Below, in pieces: positions 26,901 through 34,312 of a stretch of 64,000 bases of DNA (positions are counted from its first letter, which is position 1; each line of letters opens with the position of its first letter). The DNA is from Chryseobacterium jejuense (GTDB taxonomy: Bacteria > Bacteroidota > Bacteroidia > Flavobacteriales > Weeksellaceae), in contig NZ_JAGIPR010000001.1 in the NCBI RefSeq assembly GCF_017877355.1, positions 248,001-312,000 on the forward strand. Direction: 5' to 3'. Position numbers and translations under genes: made by a program. The notes beneath the pieces were generated by a model. It searched no databases. It saw nothing but the letters and a program-made list of their open reading frames with translations, and had not been told where the DNA came from.

Positions 26901-27638
26901 TTAAATGCATTCCAGAAAGAAGGTGCTGTAGTAAGCAGCTTACCTTTAATCAATATCAGCCACCAATTGCTGGATGAAAGTATTGATGCATGGGTAGAAG
27001 AGATCAAGACCTCTCAAATCCTTGCTTTCTCAGGAGGTTTCTCCGCTGGTGACGAGCCGGATGGTTCTGCAAAATTCATTGTTAACGTTTTAAAGAACGA
27101 AAAAATGAGAAATGCAGTTCATGAATTATTAGACAGAGATGGTATGATTATCGGGATCTGTAACGGATTCCAGGCTTTGGTGAAATCAGGATTGTTACCT
27201 TATGGAAGAATCAAAGATCTGGATGAAAACTCTCCTACATTGGCTCACAACGCCATCAGAAGACATATCTCTCAGATGGTAACGGTAAAAGTAGTGAACG
27301 ATGAAAGTCCATGGTTAAAAGGAATGAAAGGTCAGACCTTCACCATTCCGATTTCTCACGGTGAAGGACGTTTCATGGCTTCAGAAGAAGAAATCAAGAA
27401 GTTATATGAAAACGGACAGATCGCAACGCAGTACATCGATTTTGATGGAAACATTGCCCACGGAATGCCATTTAACCCTAACAATTCATTATTCGGAATT
27501 GAAGGTGTTACCAGCCCATGTGGAAAGATCTACGGAAGAATGGGACACCCGGAAAGATTTACGGATGGTCTCATGAGAAATATACCAACCGCGAATTATC
27601 ACAATATATTCAAAAACGGTGTTGAATACTTCAAATAA
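23943..27638 (+). CDS. purL: Phosphoribosylformylglycinamidine synthase (single-chain, large type)
   Basis: A 1231-residue enzyme converting FGAR to FGAM with glutamine and ATP, fourth step of purine synthesis. Domains in order: PurS-like N-terminus, linker with TYWSDHCRHTTF, the paired synthetase domains (FKNETHNHPTEIEPFGGAST; AAIGGKDSMSGTY), and a C-terminal glutaminase domain from about residue 975 (FAPVFPGTNCEYDT) with the nucleophile Cys1073 in GICNGFQAL and the HGEGRF and GHPER motifs. This is the proteobacterial/eukaryotic-type fused enzyme, not the three-subunit PurSQL. Confidence 0.97.
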   Translation: MSNNKRIFVEKRGIFDVESPKIFDEVKAVVPAIQSVKVYNVYDIFNLNDGEFEKVVNNTFVDPVTDILHTENPAKSIHFGMEFLPGQYDQRADSAQQCIALLTENEKSKVRSGKLIEFVGVSEADLVKIKDLLINKVESQEKDLSVLDIPADETPSKVIIHENFINFNDAELENFYNNHGFALGLDDLKFIQEYFKTEERNPTETELKVLDTYWSDHCRHTTFETELSDIQFEGRFKQTLDTIFNDYIEKRKFLGRELKPISLMDLATVCGRYFHKTGNLENLVVSDEINACTIQIEAEYDGKKEPWYLLFKNETHNHPTEIEPFGGASTCLGGAIRDPLSGRSFVFQAMRLTGAADVLESVDKTLPGKLPQKTITKQAANGYSSYGNQIGLATTMVSEIYDEGYKAKRMEVGFVTGAVPVDWVRREKPANGDSIIILGGATGRDGVGGASGSSKEQDETSIHTMSSEVQKGNAVEERKIQRLFRNPELTRLIKKSNDFGAGGVSVAIGEIADSLEVNLDVLPLKYEGLNGTELAISESQERMAVVVDPKDKEKFIRFCEAENIVAVEVAKVTDSGRMQMFWKGDKIVDLSRAFLDTNGCSKSQEVKINHLEEVKVETKAFNEENFVNTLKDKNVASQKGLLEMFDSSVGGTTVAMPLGGKYQQTLMEGSVQTLPILGAKDIKTVSLASWGFDAEISKQNSLLGASYAVVESVAKIVAMGGDYKNIRLSFQEYFEKLGQAPEKWGKPLASLLGAYDAQINLGLAAIGGKDSMSGTYQDLSVPPTLISFACANGDKQNIISPEFKATGNKVYFFNHIAQENGLPNYDALKDVYEFIFENIKSGKIVSVKTVKDGGVAVALAKMSFGNRLGAEINADENTLLAKNIGSLIIEAKEELGNASLQLIGEVKDSGIVKINNLETQISNLEAAYTGTFENLFPTAEKEKITVEIDEISNSINPRNIIIKKHGIAQPKVFAPVFPGTNCEYDTLNAFQKEGAVVSSLPLINISHQLLDESIDAWVEEIKTSQILAFSGGFSAGDEPDGSAKFIVNVLKNEKMRNAVHELLDRDGMIIGICNGFQALVKSGLLPYGRIKDLDENSPTLAHNAIRRHISQMVTVKVVNDESPWLKGMKGQTFTIPISHGEGRFMASEEEIKKLYENGQIATQYIDFDGNIAHGMPFNPNNSLFGIEGVTSPCGKIYGRMGHPERFTDGLMRNIPTANYHNIFKNGVEYFK

Positions 27639-27651
27639 CAATACAAGAAAA

Positions 27652-27966
27652 ATGATCGTCATCCATGGCGGTCATTTTTCATCTTTAGACGGTTTCTACG
27701 AAGAAGTTTCCAATGTTTTAATGAAAGACACAGATTGGAAAGTAGGATCCTTAGATGGTTTTGATGATATTCTTTATGGCGGCTTCGGAATCTTTGAAAA
27801 CAAGGAGGAAGTTGAAATCGTTTGGAAAGACTCACAAAAATCAAAAGAATACTTAGGACTTAAAGCAACCCGGGAATTCTACGAAAACAAAATCAAACAG
27901 GGAAAACCTTTCAATATAGAATTAATCCAGCGAAAACTACAGGATTTAGTAGAAGGGAAAGGATAA
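27652..27966 (+). CDS. Barstar-like ribonuclease-inhibitor family protein
   Basis: A 104-residue acidic protein. The opening strand and helix (IVIHGGHFSSLDGFYEEVSNVL), the aromatic/acidic DGFDDILYGGFG segment and the closing RKLQDLVEGKG follow the barstar pattern, in which an acidic helix blocks a barnase-type RNase. No RNase gene is visible nearby. The ATG at 27652 is preferred over an upstream codon in frame that would overlap purL. It starts 13 bp after purL and may share its transcript. The family assignment is by eye. Confidence 0.65.
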   Translation: MIVIHGGHFSSLDGFYEEVSNVLMKDTDWKVGSLDGFDDILYGGFGIFENKEEVEIVWKDSQKSKEYLGLKATREFYENKIKQGKPFNIELIQRKLQDLVEGKG

Positions 27967-28090
27967 ACATTGTTTGAAATTCTGGTAGAAATTATTGAAT
28001 CACACGAGAATATTATACTGACCTTGGATTGATGAGTAATGAGTAATGAGTTGAAATTTTGAAACGATAATACTTCAATACCGTTAATGT

Positions 28091-29086
28091 TTTCCATCCA
28101 GCTTCATCCAATCAACTTGTTGATTCTTCTTAGCTCCCTAAAATCTGCAGAGTAATAATAAAATCTTTGCGTTTAAAAAACAAGACGCATTTAAACCATT
28201 AAGGAAAATGAAGATTTTAAGGCAAGTTAAGCTTCATCAAAGATGAATTTAAGGCATTGCTTAAATAAATAGCTTCAGCTATTCTCTTAACTCTTCTTAA
28301 CGACTTAAAAGCTCTTAATGGTTTACTTGTTTTCAAAGTTTTCCATTTAGCTTCATCCAATCAACTTGTTGATTCTATCTTTGCCTCCTGAAATCAGCAG
28401 AGTAATAATAAAATCTTTGCGTTTAAAAAACAAGACGCATTTAAACCATTAAGGAAAATGAAGATTTTAAGGCAAGTTAAGCTTCACCAAAGATGAATTT
28501 AGGGTATTGCTTATATAAATAGCTTCAGCTATCCTCTTAACACTTCTTAACGACTTAAAAGCTCTTAATGGTTTACTTGTTTTCAAAGCTTTCCATTTAG
28601 CTTCATCCAATCAACTTGTTGATTCTATCTTTGCCTCCTGAAATCAGCAGAGTAATAATAAAATCTTTGCGTTTAAAAAATAAGACGCATTTAAACCATT
28701 AAGGAAAATGAAGATTTTAAGACAAGTTAAGCTTCATCAAAGATGAATTTAAGGCATTGCTTATATAAATAGCTTCAGCTATTCTCTTAACTCTTCTTAA
28801 CGACTTAAAAGCTCTTAATGGTTTACTTGTTTTCAAAGTTTTCCATTTAGCTTCATCCAATCAACTTGTTGATTCTATCTTTGCCTCCTGAAATCAGCAG
28901 AGTAATAATAAAATCTTTGCGTTTAAAAAACAAGACGCATTTAAACCATTAAGGAAAATGAAGATTTTAAGACAAGTTAAGCTTCATCAAAGATGAATTT
29001 AAGGCATTGCTTATATAAATAGCTTCAGCTATGCCCTTTACTTTTCTTAACCACTTAAAAAAACTTGATGGTTCAAAACGCTTTTC
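28091..29086. repeat. Four tandem copies of a 250-bp non-coding unit
   Basis: Units start (at TTTCCAT) at 28091, 28340, 28590 and 28840, a period of 249-250 bp, nearly identical by eye; the last diverges after about 29030. Each contains: the small hairpin AATCAAC-TT-GTTGATT (28110-28125 in unit 1), the string CTTTGCGTTTAAAAAA, and AAACCATTAAG (28193-28203) inverted 110 bp later as CTTAATGGTTT (28314-28324), enclosing AATAGCTTCAGCTATT. No reading frame of note is conserved. The flanks 27967-28090 and 29087-29212 hold no gene. Confidence 0.9.
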
Positions 29087-29106
29087 AATACAATTTTACA
29101 TTAAAA

Positions 29107-29141
29107 AATCTCTCGCAGATTAACCAGATTCAGCAGATTTT
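29107..29141. repeat. Dispersed 'CAGATTnAGCAGATT' sequence
   Basis: TCTCGCAGATTAACCAGATT continuing into CAGCAGATTTT. Relatives lie at 14121-14191 (reverse) and 54771-54804. A frequent intergenic string in this window, with no visible gene. Confidence 0.4.
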
Positions 29142-29212
29142 ATTTTACTTTGAAAAATATTTGGAAAGCTTTGAATAAGAAGCAAAAATCAATAAACAAC
29201 AGAATTAATTGA

Positions 29213-29842
29213 ATGAAGAAAATAGTGTATGGACTGTTCTTTGGGGACAGTATAACATATGGAGAATATGATGGCGTTTTTGGAGGCTGGGTAGATATTT
29301 TAAAGAGATATGCTCTGCAGAAATTTCATGAAGGAAATGGTGATGAACTGATTGTATTCAATTTAGGAATCGGCGGTGAAACCACAGAAGGGTTATTGAA
29401 ACGAATGCCAGTGGAATTAAGTGCAAGAAATTCAGCGGATGGAAATCTGGTTTTCATAAGTTACGGAGCCAACGATCTTGCTATTAAAGAAGGAATACAG
29501 GTAGTGAATCCTGAACAATTTAAAAATAATATCATCACAGCAGTTCAGAATGCCCAACAGTTTTCCAATGATATTTATCTGGTCAGTATTCTTCCTGTTG
29601 CTAAAAATATAGATGGAGTAGTGGTGAGCTCAGGAAAATTAAGATCAAACGAAGCAGTAGTTGCCTACAACAAGATTCTTAAGGATATTGCAGGAGAGTA
29701 CTCCTTAGTGTATATTGATTTTTATAAAGCATTGTTAGAGGATAAAGAAATTTTGCTTTCTGCAGATGGTGTTCATCCTAACGAGAAAGGCTATGGAATG
29801 ATGGCCGAAATTGCAATTCCAATCATTGAAAAATATCTATAA
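29213..29842 (+). CDS. SGNH/GDSL-family hydrolase
   Basis: A 209-residue hydrolase lacking a signal peptide, so cytoplasmic. Block I is FFGDSITYG (Ser13), block II includes LGIGGETTEG, block III SYGAND, and block V DGVHPNEKGYG supplying catalytic Asp and His. Such proteins are esterases, lipases or lysophospholipases; the substrate is unknown. Its stop overlaps the next gene's start (TAATG), implying translational coupling to the gamma-glutamylcyclotransferase-like protein. Confidence 0.92.
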   Translation: MKKIVYGLFFGDSITYGEYDGVFGGWVDILKRYALQKFHEGNGDELIVFNLGIGGETTEGLLKRMPVELSARNSADGNLVFISYGANDLAIKEGIQVVNPEQFKNNIITAVQNAQQFSNDIYLVSILPVAKNIDGVVVSSGKLRSNEAVVAYNKILKDIAGEYSLVYIDFYKALLEDKEILLSADGVHPNEKGYGMMAEIAIPIIEKYL

Positions 29843-30174
29843 TGCCTTATTTATTTTCTTACGGAACCTTACAGAAAGAACAGGTTCAACTCGAAACATT
29901 CGGACGCATTTTACAGGGAGAAAAAGACATATTATCCGGATATAAACTGAATATACTTGAAATTACAGATCCGGAAGTTTTAAGAAAGAGCGGCCAGAAA
30001 TACCATCCAGTGTTGGAATTTTCAGGAAAGGATGAAGATGAAATAGAAGGGATGCTGTTTGAAGTAACAGACTCAGAAATCCTTCAGGCAGACGAATACG
30101 AGGTAGATGATTACAAAAGAATCGAAACCATTTTTAAATCCGGAAACAAAGGATTTATTTATGTAGGGAAATAA
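29842..30174 (+). CDS. Gamma-glutamylcyclotransferase-like (AIG2/GGCT fold) protein
   Basis: A 110-residue protein. The phosphate/glutamyl-binding loop is FSYGTLQ (residues 5-11) and the catalytic acid is probably Glu85 in LQADEYEVDDYKRI. GGCT-fold enzymes cyclise gamma-glutamyl groups to release 5-oxoproline from gamma-glutamyl amino acids or amines. Its start overlaps the preceding SGNH hydrolase stop by one base, so the pair is expressed together. Confidence 0.88.
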   Translation: MPYLFSYGTLQKEQVQLETFGRILQGEKDILSGYKLNILEITDPEVLRKSGQKYHPVLEFSGKDEDEIEGMLFEVTDSEILQADEYEVDDYKRIETIFKSGNKGFIYVGK

Positions 30175-30243
30175 TTTTTTTTTGAATTTATCTATCATGA
30201 GTGAATTTTATTTAGTAGTTTTAAGTTGCAAAAAAAAATTACT

Positions 30244-30429
30244 ATGAAAAATTTAAAAAGAATTAAAAGACAAGAGTTAAAAACCGTAAAAGGGGGAGGT
30301 GCTCCATCTCGAATTATTTATCCAACAGATGAAAACGGAAATTGCAGCACAGCACCTTATTACTACTATTGTCCAAAATATGATGGCTGTATGACCAGTG
30401 AGTCATGGGATGCCTATTGCCCTTTATAA
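30244..30429 (+). CDS. Bacteriocin-like double-glycine leader peptide (61 aa)
   Basis: A 61-residue peptide with GG leader MKNLKRIKRQELKTVKGG, very like the leader of the minus-strand peptide at 18929. The core of 43 residues carries four cysteines (NGNCST, YYYCPK, DGCMTS, AYCPL) and is rich in Tyr and Pro. The ATG at 30244 fits the leader; it lies 69 bp after the GGCT-like gene. A hairpin terminator follows. No exporter or modification gene is seen in the window. Confidence 0.82.
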   Translation: MKNLKRIKRQELKTVKGGGAPSRIIYPTDENGNCSTAPYYYYCPKYDGCMTSESWDAYCPL

Positions 30430-30450
30430 AATAAAAATAATCTAATGAAC

Positions 30451-30490
30451 AAAACGTTTCTGAAAAGTATTTGATTTTCGGAAACGTTTT
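30451..30490 (+). terminator. Terminator after the GG-leader peptide
   Basis: A 16-bp stem with one G-U: 30451-30466 (AAAACGTTTCTGAAAA) with 30475-30490. The T residues in the descending arm serve as the T-tract. Confidence 0.85.
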
Positions 30491-30591
30491 ATATTTTAAT
30501 CCCAATCCATTGCTTTAGTCAAAACATAAAAATCAACCTGTAAAACATCATCTATCATTTATCAATCATTATTCATCTAAAAAATTTCTCC

Positions 30592-30626
30592 TGACAAACA
30601 GTTGTCACAACTTCCTTCTATCTTTG
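30592..30626 (+). promoter_or_regulatory. Promoter with adjoining TGACAA/TTGTCA palindrome
   Basis: TATCTTTG at 30619-30626 is an exact -7 box 22 bp before the ATG of the effector-binding protein. Just upstream, TGACAA (30592-30597) is inverted as TTGTCA (30602-30607), where a regulator would contact or block the promoter. Confidence 0.6.
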
Positions 30627-30648
30627 GCCTACAACAAAAAATCAAGAA

Positions 30649-31107
30649 ATGAACAACGTGAAAATTGAACCTTTTAAAGTAATCGGAATCGCAGTAAGAA
30701 CAACCAATGAGAATGAGCAGGCAGCAAAGGATATTCCGGTATTATGGGAGAAATTTATGCAGGAAAATGTGTTGGAAAATATCCCGAACAAAATAGATAA
30801 TACCGTTTATTCTATTTATACGGATTATGAAAAAGACCACACAAAGCCTTATACTACACTGTTAGGATGTAAAGTAGAAAGTCTTGATAATATTCCTCAA
30901 GGAATGATAGGGAAGTCTTTTGATGGTGGAGATTACGTGAAATTTACAGCAAAGGGAAATCTTGCAGAAGGCTTGGTCATCAATGAATGGTTTAAAATCT
31001 GGAATATGGATTTAGAAAGAACTTTCACCGCTGATTTTGAAATATATGGAGAAAAAGCTCAAAATCCTTCTGATGCAGAAGTAGATATTTTAATTGCTGT
31101 GAAATAA
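30649..31107 (+). CDS. GyrI-like/AraC effector-binding-domain protein
   Basis: A 152-residue stand-alone SOUL/GyrI-like domain. The pattern KVIGIAVRTTNENEQAAKDIPVLWEKF, the mid segment YSIYTDYEKDHTKPYTTLLGC and the closing WNMDLERTFTADFEIYG match the effector-binding module of AraC-type regulators and the integron Cass2-like proteins, which bind hydrophobic or cationic drugs. With no DNA-binding domain it may act as a ligand trap. A palindrome overlaps its promoter region. Confidence 0.82.
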   Translation: MNNVKIEPFKVIGIAVRTTNENEQAAKDIPVLWEKFMQENVLENIPNKIDNTVYSIYTDYEKDHTKPYTTLLGCKVESLDNIPQGMIGKSFDGGDYVKFTAKGNLAEGLVINEWFKIWNMDLERTFTADFEIYGEKAQNPSDAEVDILIAVK

Positions 31108-31146
31108 GCAGAATATTTAATAAAAACTCATCTCCATTTTTGCAAT

Positions 31147-31184
31147 AAAAAAGCCTGCTCATCATGACGATAGCAGGTTTTTTT
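31147..31184. terminator. Bidirectional terminator between convergent genes
   Basis: AAAAAAGCCTGCT and AGCAGGTTTTTTT frame a stem (core 31154-31159 with 31172-31177) with A-tract before and T-tract after, serving both the effector-binding gene and the kinase gene. Confidence 0.85.
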
Positions 31185-31232
31185 CTTAAATGAATCTGAA
31201 CATGAATTTAAATTTCATACATATTGTTTCTG

Positions 31233-31586
31233 CTAAAAAATATACTTCCAATACACCAAAACCCCAATAATTATAGAGGCAATGGCTATTAGCACAACAG
31301 CTCCGGCTGCAATGTCTTTAATAAATCCGATTCTTTTATCAAAATTTGGCTGAACGATGTCACATATCTTTTCGATGGCTGTATTGAAAATTTCAGCACT
31401 TAAAACAGCTACACAAGCCATAAGAACAAGGGCCGTATCAATAGTGGTAAGCTTTAAATAGAAAATAAGGAAGAGATTAATAAAGAAAGCAAGGAGTTCA
31501 ATCTGGAAATTTCTTTCCGTTTTTATCATCACTAAAACACCCCGGAAAGCATTCAGGAAACTTTTATGGAGAGGTGGTTTTTGCAT
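31233..31586 (-). CDS. dgkA: Undecaprenol/diacylglycerol kinase, DgkA family
   Basis: A 117-residue inner-membrane lipid kinase with three transmembrane helices and an N-terminal amphipathic segment. Catalytic/metal-binding signature: AEIFNTAIEKICDIV (about residues 64-78) and the Lys-Asp-Ile-Ala-Ala-Gly (KDIAAGAVVL) motif. In most Bacteroidetes and Firmicutes this fold phosphorylates undecaprenol, recycling the peptidoglycan carrier; diacylglycerol is the Proteobacterial substrate. Transcribed alone, away from dnaN. Confidence 0.92.
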   Translation of the reverse strand: MQKPPLHKSFLNAFRGVLVMIKTERNFQIELLAFFINLFLIFYLKLTTIDTALVLMACVAVLSAEIFNTAIEKICDIVQPNFDKRIGFIKDIAAGAVVLIAIASIIIGVLVYWKYIF

Positions 31587-31809
31587 ACTTCTTTTACTTT
31601 TTTCAACAAAGATAGTTTTTGTATTTTGATTGTTGCCGCTAATCTGTTATATTTGAAATAGGAAGATTAGAATATATTCAGCAGTCCATATTTTAATGCA
31701 AAAATATACTGCTATGGAAACCAGAACGTAATATCGGGTCTGAAACCCCATTGACGATCTTTGTTAAAAACTCGTCGGGATTATTCTTTTCTTTGTTGTA
31801 TGTATTTAT

Positions 31810-31817
31810 TATATTTG
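31810..31817 (+). promoter_or_regulatory. -7 box of the dnaN promoter
   Basis: TATATTTG, an exact TAnnTTTG match, 22 bp before the dnaN ATG; a T-rich stretch with TTTG at 31792-31795 lies upstream at slightly short spacing. Confidence 0.55.
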
Positions 31818-31839
31818 TAGAAACTTATTTTATAAATCT

Positions 31840-32970
31840 ATGAAATTTATTATTTCAAGTGGTGAACTGCAGAAGGCGTTGCAAACTGTAAGTGGCGTAA
31901 TATCAAGCTCTCAATCGAGACCGATTTTAGAAAACTATCTTTTTGAATTAGACGGAAATAATGTTACCATTACAGCATCTGACGGCGAGACAACTCTTGT
32001 AACTTCTCTGGAAGTAAAGTCTGATGACTCAGGTAAATTTGCTGTTCCTGCTAAAATTTTTCAAGATTTTATCAAGACGTATGGAGAACAGCCTTTAACA
32101 TTTGTTGTAAAGGACAATGCGGAAGGAACTGGAAGCCAGCTTGAGATTTTAGATGAAAAAGATAATTTCGCAGTAGCATTAGATAATGCTGACGACTATC
32201 CTGAATTGCCGGAATTCGACGCTTCTCAAAGTGTCGTAATGCCAGCTGGAGTATTGTCTGAAGCTTTAACCAATACATTATTTGCCACCAGTAACGATTC
32301 ACTTCGTCCGGTAATGACAGGAGTATTATTCCAATTTGGAGAAAACGAAACCAATTTCGTTTCTACCGACTCTCACAGGCTTGTTGTTTACAAAAGAGCG
32401 GACCTGATGAATGCTGAGCCAATGGAGTTTATCATGCCTAAAAAACCTTTGAATATCTTCAAAAATATTCTGGCAAGTTCCAATGAAGACGTGAAAATCG
32501 ACTTCAATGAGAATATGGCTAAATTTACTTTCGGGAAGCATATTTGGATCTGTAGACTGATTGACGGTAAATATCCAAACTATACAGCGGTAATCCCTAA
32601 AGAAAACCCGAATGTATTAACCATCAACAGAAACCTTTTATTAGGAGCAATCAAAAGAGCATCTATCATGTCTAATAAATCTACCAACCAGGTAAGATTT
32701 AAACTTTCAGGAAATATTCTTCACCTTCATGCAGAAGATACAGAATATGCAAACAAAGCAGATATGCAGATCCCTTGTGATTACAACGGAGAAGATATCA
32801 ATATCGGATTCAGCTCTAAATTCTTAACTGAGATGTTAACGATCTTAGGTTCTGATGATATCACAATGAAAATGTCTCAGCCAAACAGACCGGGAATTAT
32901 TGAACCGCTTGATGGCCTTGAAGAAAACGAAAACATCTTAATGTTATCAATGCCGGTAATCGGATTGTAA
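31840..32970 (+). CDS. dnaN: DNA polymerase III beta subunit (sliding clamp)
   Basis: A 376-residue clamp that encircles DNA as a dimer and tethers replicative polymerase. Three repeated clamp domains are visible; conserved segments include SSSQSRPILENYLFEL (N-terminal), TNTLFATSNDSLRPVMTGVLF and VSTDSHRLVVYKR (middle), and LTEMLTILGSDDITMKMSQPNRPGIIEP (C-terminal), ending MLSMPVIGL where partner peptides bind. dnaA and gyrB are not adjacent, as is common in Bacteroidetes, so this is not evidence for oriC here. Confidence 0.97.
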   Translation: MKFIISSGELQKALQTVSGVISSSQSRPILENYLFELDGNNVTITASDGETTLVTSLEVKSDDSGKFAVPAKIFQDFIKTYGEQPLTFVVKDNAEGTGSQLEILDEKDNFAVALDNADDYPELPEFDASQSVVMPAGVLSEALTNTLFATSNDSLRPVMTGVLFQFGENETNFVSTDSHRLVVYKRADLMNAEPMEFIMPKKPLNIFKNILASSNEDVKIDFNENMAKFTFGKHIWICRLIDGKYPNYTAVIPKENPNVLTINRNLLLGAIKRASIMSNKSTNQVRFKLSGNILHLHAEDTEYANKADMQIPCDYNGEDINIGFSSKFLTEMLTILGSDDITMKMSQPNRPGIIEPLDGLEENENILMLSMPVIGL

Positions 32971-32987
32971 GATTAAAAACAAATACT

Positions 32988-33016
32988 AAAAAAGCTGGAG
33001 TAATCCGGCTTTTTTG
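32988..33016 (+). terminator. dnaN terminator
   Basis: AAAAAGCTGGA and TCCGGCTTTTT form a stem (one G-U) around GTAA, ending in six T. Confidence 0.88.
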
Positions 33017-33049
33017 TTTCCGAATGTACTAAAGGCTTTTAATGATTTA

Positions 33050-33160
33050 AAATATTTTCAATATTTTATGTGAAGCTTCATCAAATCAACTTGTTGATTC
33101 TGTCTTTGCTCCCTTAAAATAAGCATGTAAATAATAAAAACTTTGCGTGAAAAAAATATT
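33050..33160. repeat. Single copy of the core shared by the two tandem arrays
   Basis: Carries AAGCTTCATCAAATCAACTT then GTTGATTC (hairpin 33084-33099), CTTTGCTCCCTTAAAATAAG, TAAATAATAAAAA and CTTTGCGT, in the same order as the 250-bp units at 28.1-29.1 kb and the 312-bp units at 52.9-53.8 kb. It is not tandemly repeated here. The remainder of 33017-33417 (including CTTAGCG/CTTTGCGTT-like strings near 33300-33370) shows no gene. Confidence 0.65.
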
Positions 33161-33417
33161 CATTATAATTTAAACGCTAAGATGGCGAGAAGAGACATCA
33201 TAAACTGCATATATTTTTTCGCAATGAGATTTTCATTCAGTAAGGACAATGAACTGTAGACCAATTGAGATATGGTAAATAAACATTTGTTCCTGGCTAA
33301 GTGAAACGCCTTTGCGTTCTTAAAAATTAATTATATAATTGTAAAATCTTAGCGTGCATTGCGTTAAAAACAATTCAGAATGTAAGTAAAATAATAACGT
33401 AGATTATAATTCTCATT

Positions 33418-34248
33418 ATGGAAGTGAAAATACAATCTTGCCCGTCTTCACATTTTCTTTCAGAATTTACTACTGAAAACTATAGTGTAATAATATGGAA
33501 GGGTACAGGAGTATTTTCCGTAGATGGAATTAACTATTCTTATAGTGGTTATAATATTCTGTTTATTTCCCCTTATCAAAAACTGAAATTATCTTCCGAT
33601 TCAGAAGAAAATATTACTGTTCTTCTTTTTCACGGGGATTACTACTGTATTGAATACCATAAGGATGAAGTAGCCTGCAATGGACTTCTTTTCAATAATA
33701 TCTATGTGAACCCCGGTATAAAACTTTCAAAAGAGAATTATGAATACATCCTGGAACTTTTTAATCATATAAAGAGGGAAGAAAAAGAGAATCATCAGTT
33801 TTCACAATCTATTATCAAAACATATATCCAATTGATTCTTGCGATCTGCAGCAAGCAGAAAAGCGGGATTGAAAATAATTCGATAGCCAACGAAAAACTA
33901 CCCAACAAAAATGCTGTAGAATTTCAGAAATTATTGGAAGGAAACTTTAAAAAGGAAAAAGAACTTTCATTTTACAGTGATAAGCTCAATATTACCAATA
34001 ATACTTTAAGTAAACTGGTCAAAAAAGAATTTGGAAAAACACCGAGTCAGTTAATGAATGAGAGAATCATTCTTGAAGCTAAAAAATTGCTTCATTTAAC
34101 ATATCGTTCCATAAAAGAAATTGCATCAGAATTGGGATTTGATGATGAGTTCTATTTCAGCAGGTATTTCAAAAAATCAATAGGCTGTTCTCCAAGACAA
34201 TACAGGGAAAAAGTAGGCATTTCTGTGGTGGCAAAAATGTCCATGTAA
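33418..34248 (+). CDS. AraC-family transcriptional regulator
   Basis: A 276-residue regulator: N-terminal cupin-like sensing domain (residues about 1-110, with GTGVFSVDGINYSYSGYNILFI) and a C-terminal pair of helix-turn-helix motifs (about 175-270). The AraC signature appears as LAYRSIKEIASELGFDDEFYFSRYFKK-like sequence (SIKEIASELGFDDEFYFSRY). Cysteines at 8, 78 and 87 lie in the sensing half. A DUF417 membrane protein follows 64 bp downstream and is the likely target, as in the E. coli RclR-RclC arrangement. Confidence 0.93.
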   Translation: MEVKIQSCPSSHFLSEFTTENYSVIIWKGTGVFSVDGINYSYSGYNILFISPYQKLKLSSDSEENITVLLFHGDYYCIEYHKDEVACNGLLFNNIYVNPGIKLSKENYEYILELFNHIKREEKENHQFSQSIIKTYIQLILAICSKQKSGIENNSIANEKLPNKNAVEFQKLLEGNFKKEKELSFYSDKLNITNNTLSKLVKKEFGKTPSQLMNERIILEAKKLLHLTYRSIKEIASELGFDDEFYFSRYFKKSIGCSPRQYREKVGISVVAKMSM

Positions 34249-34312
34249 TGTCCTGAAATATCTATGTTAGGGCTGTAGGCATGTGAATACCTTTGTTAAA
34301 AAAGTAAATCAT

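Noticed and set aside
26642..27007. 121-codon minus-strand frame
   Set aside because: Antisense to purL; composition is typical of a shadow frame and no start signals are present.
28091..29086. Tandem units as a CRISPR array
   Set aside because: The repeat is 250 bp with no variable spacers between copies, and no cas genes exist in the window.
31840..33417. Replication origin near dnaN
   Set aside because: No DnaA-box cluster was recognised, and dnaA and gyrB are not adjacent. dnaN is often separate from oriC in this phylum.
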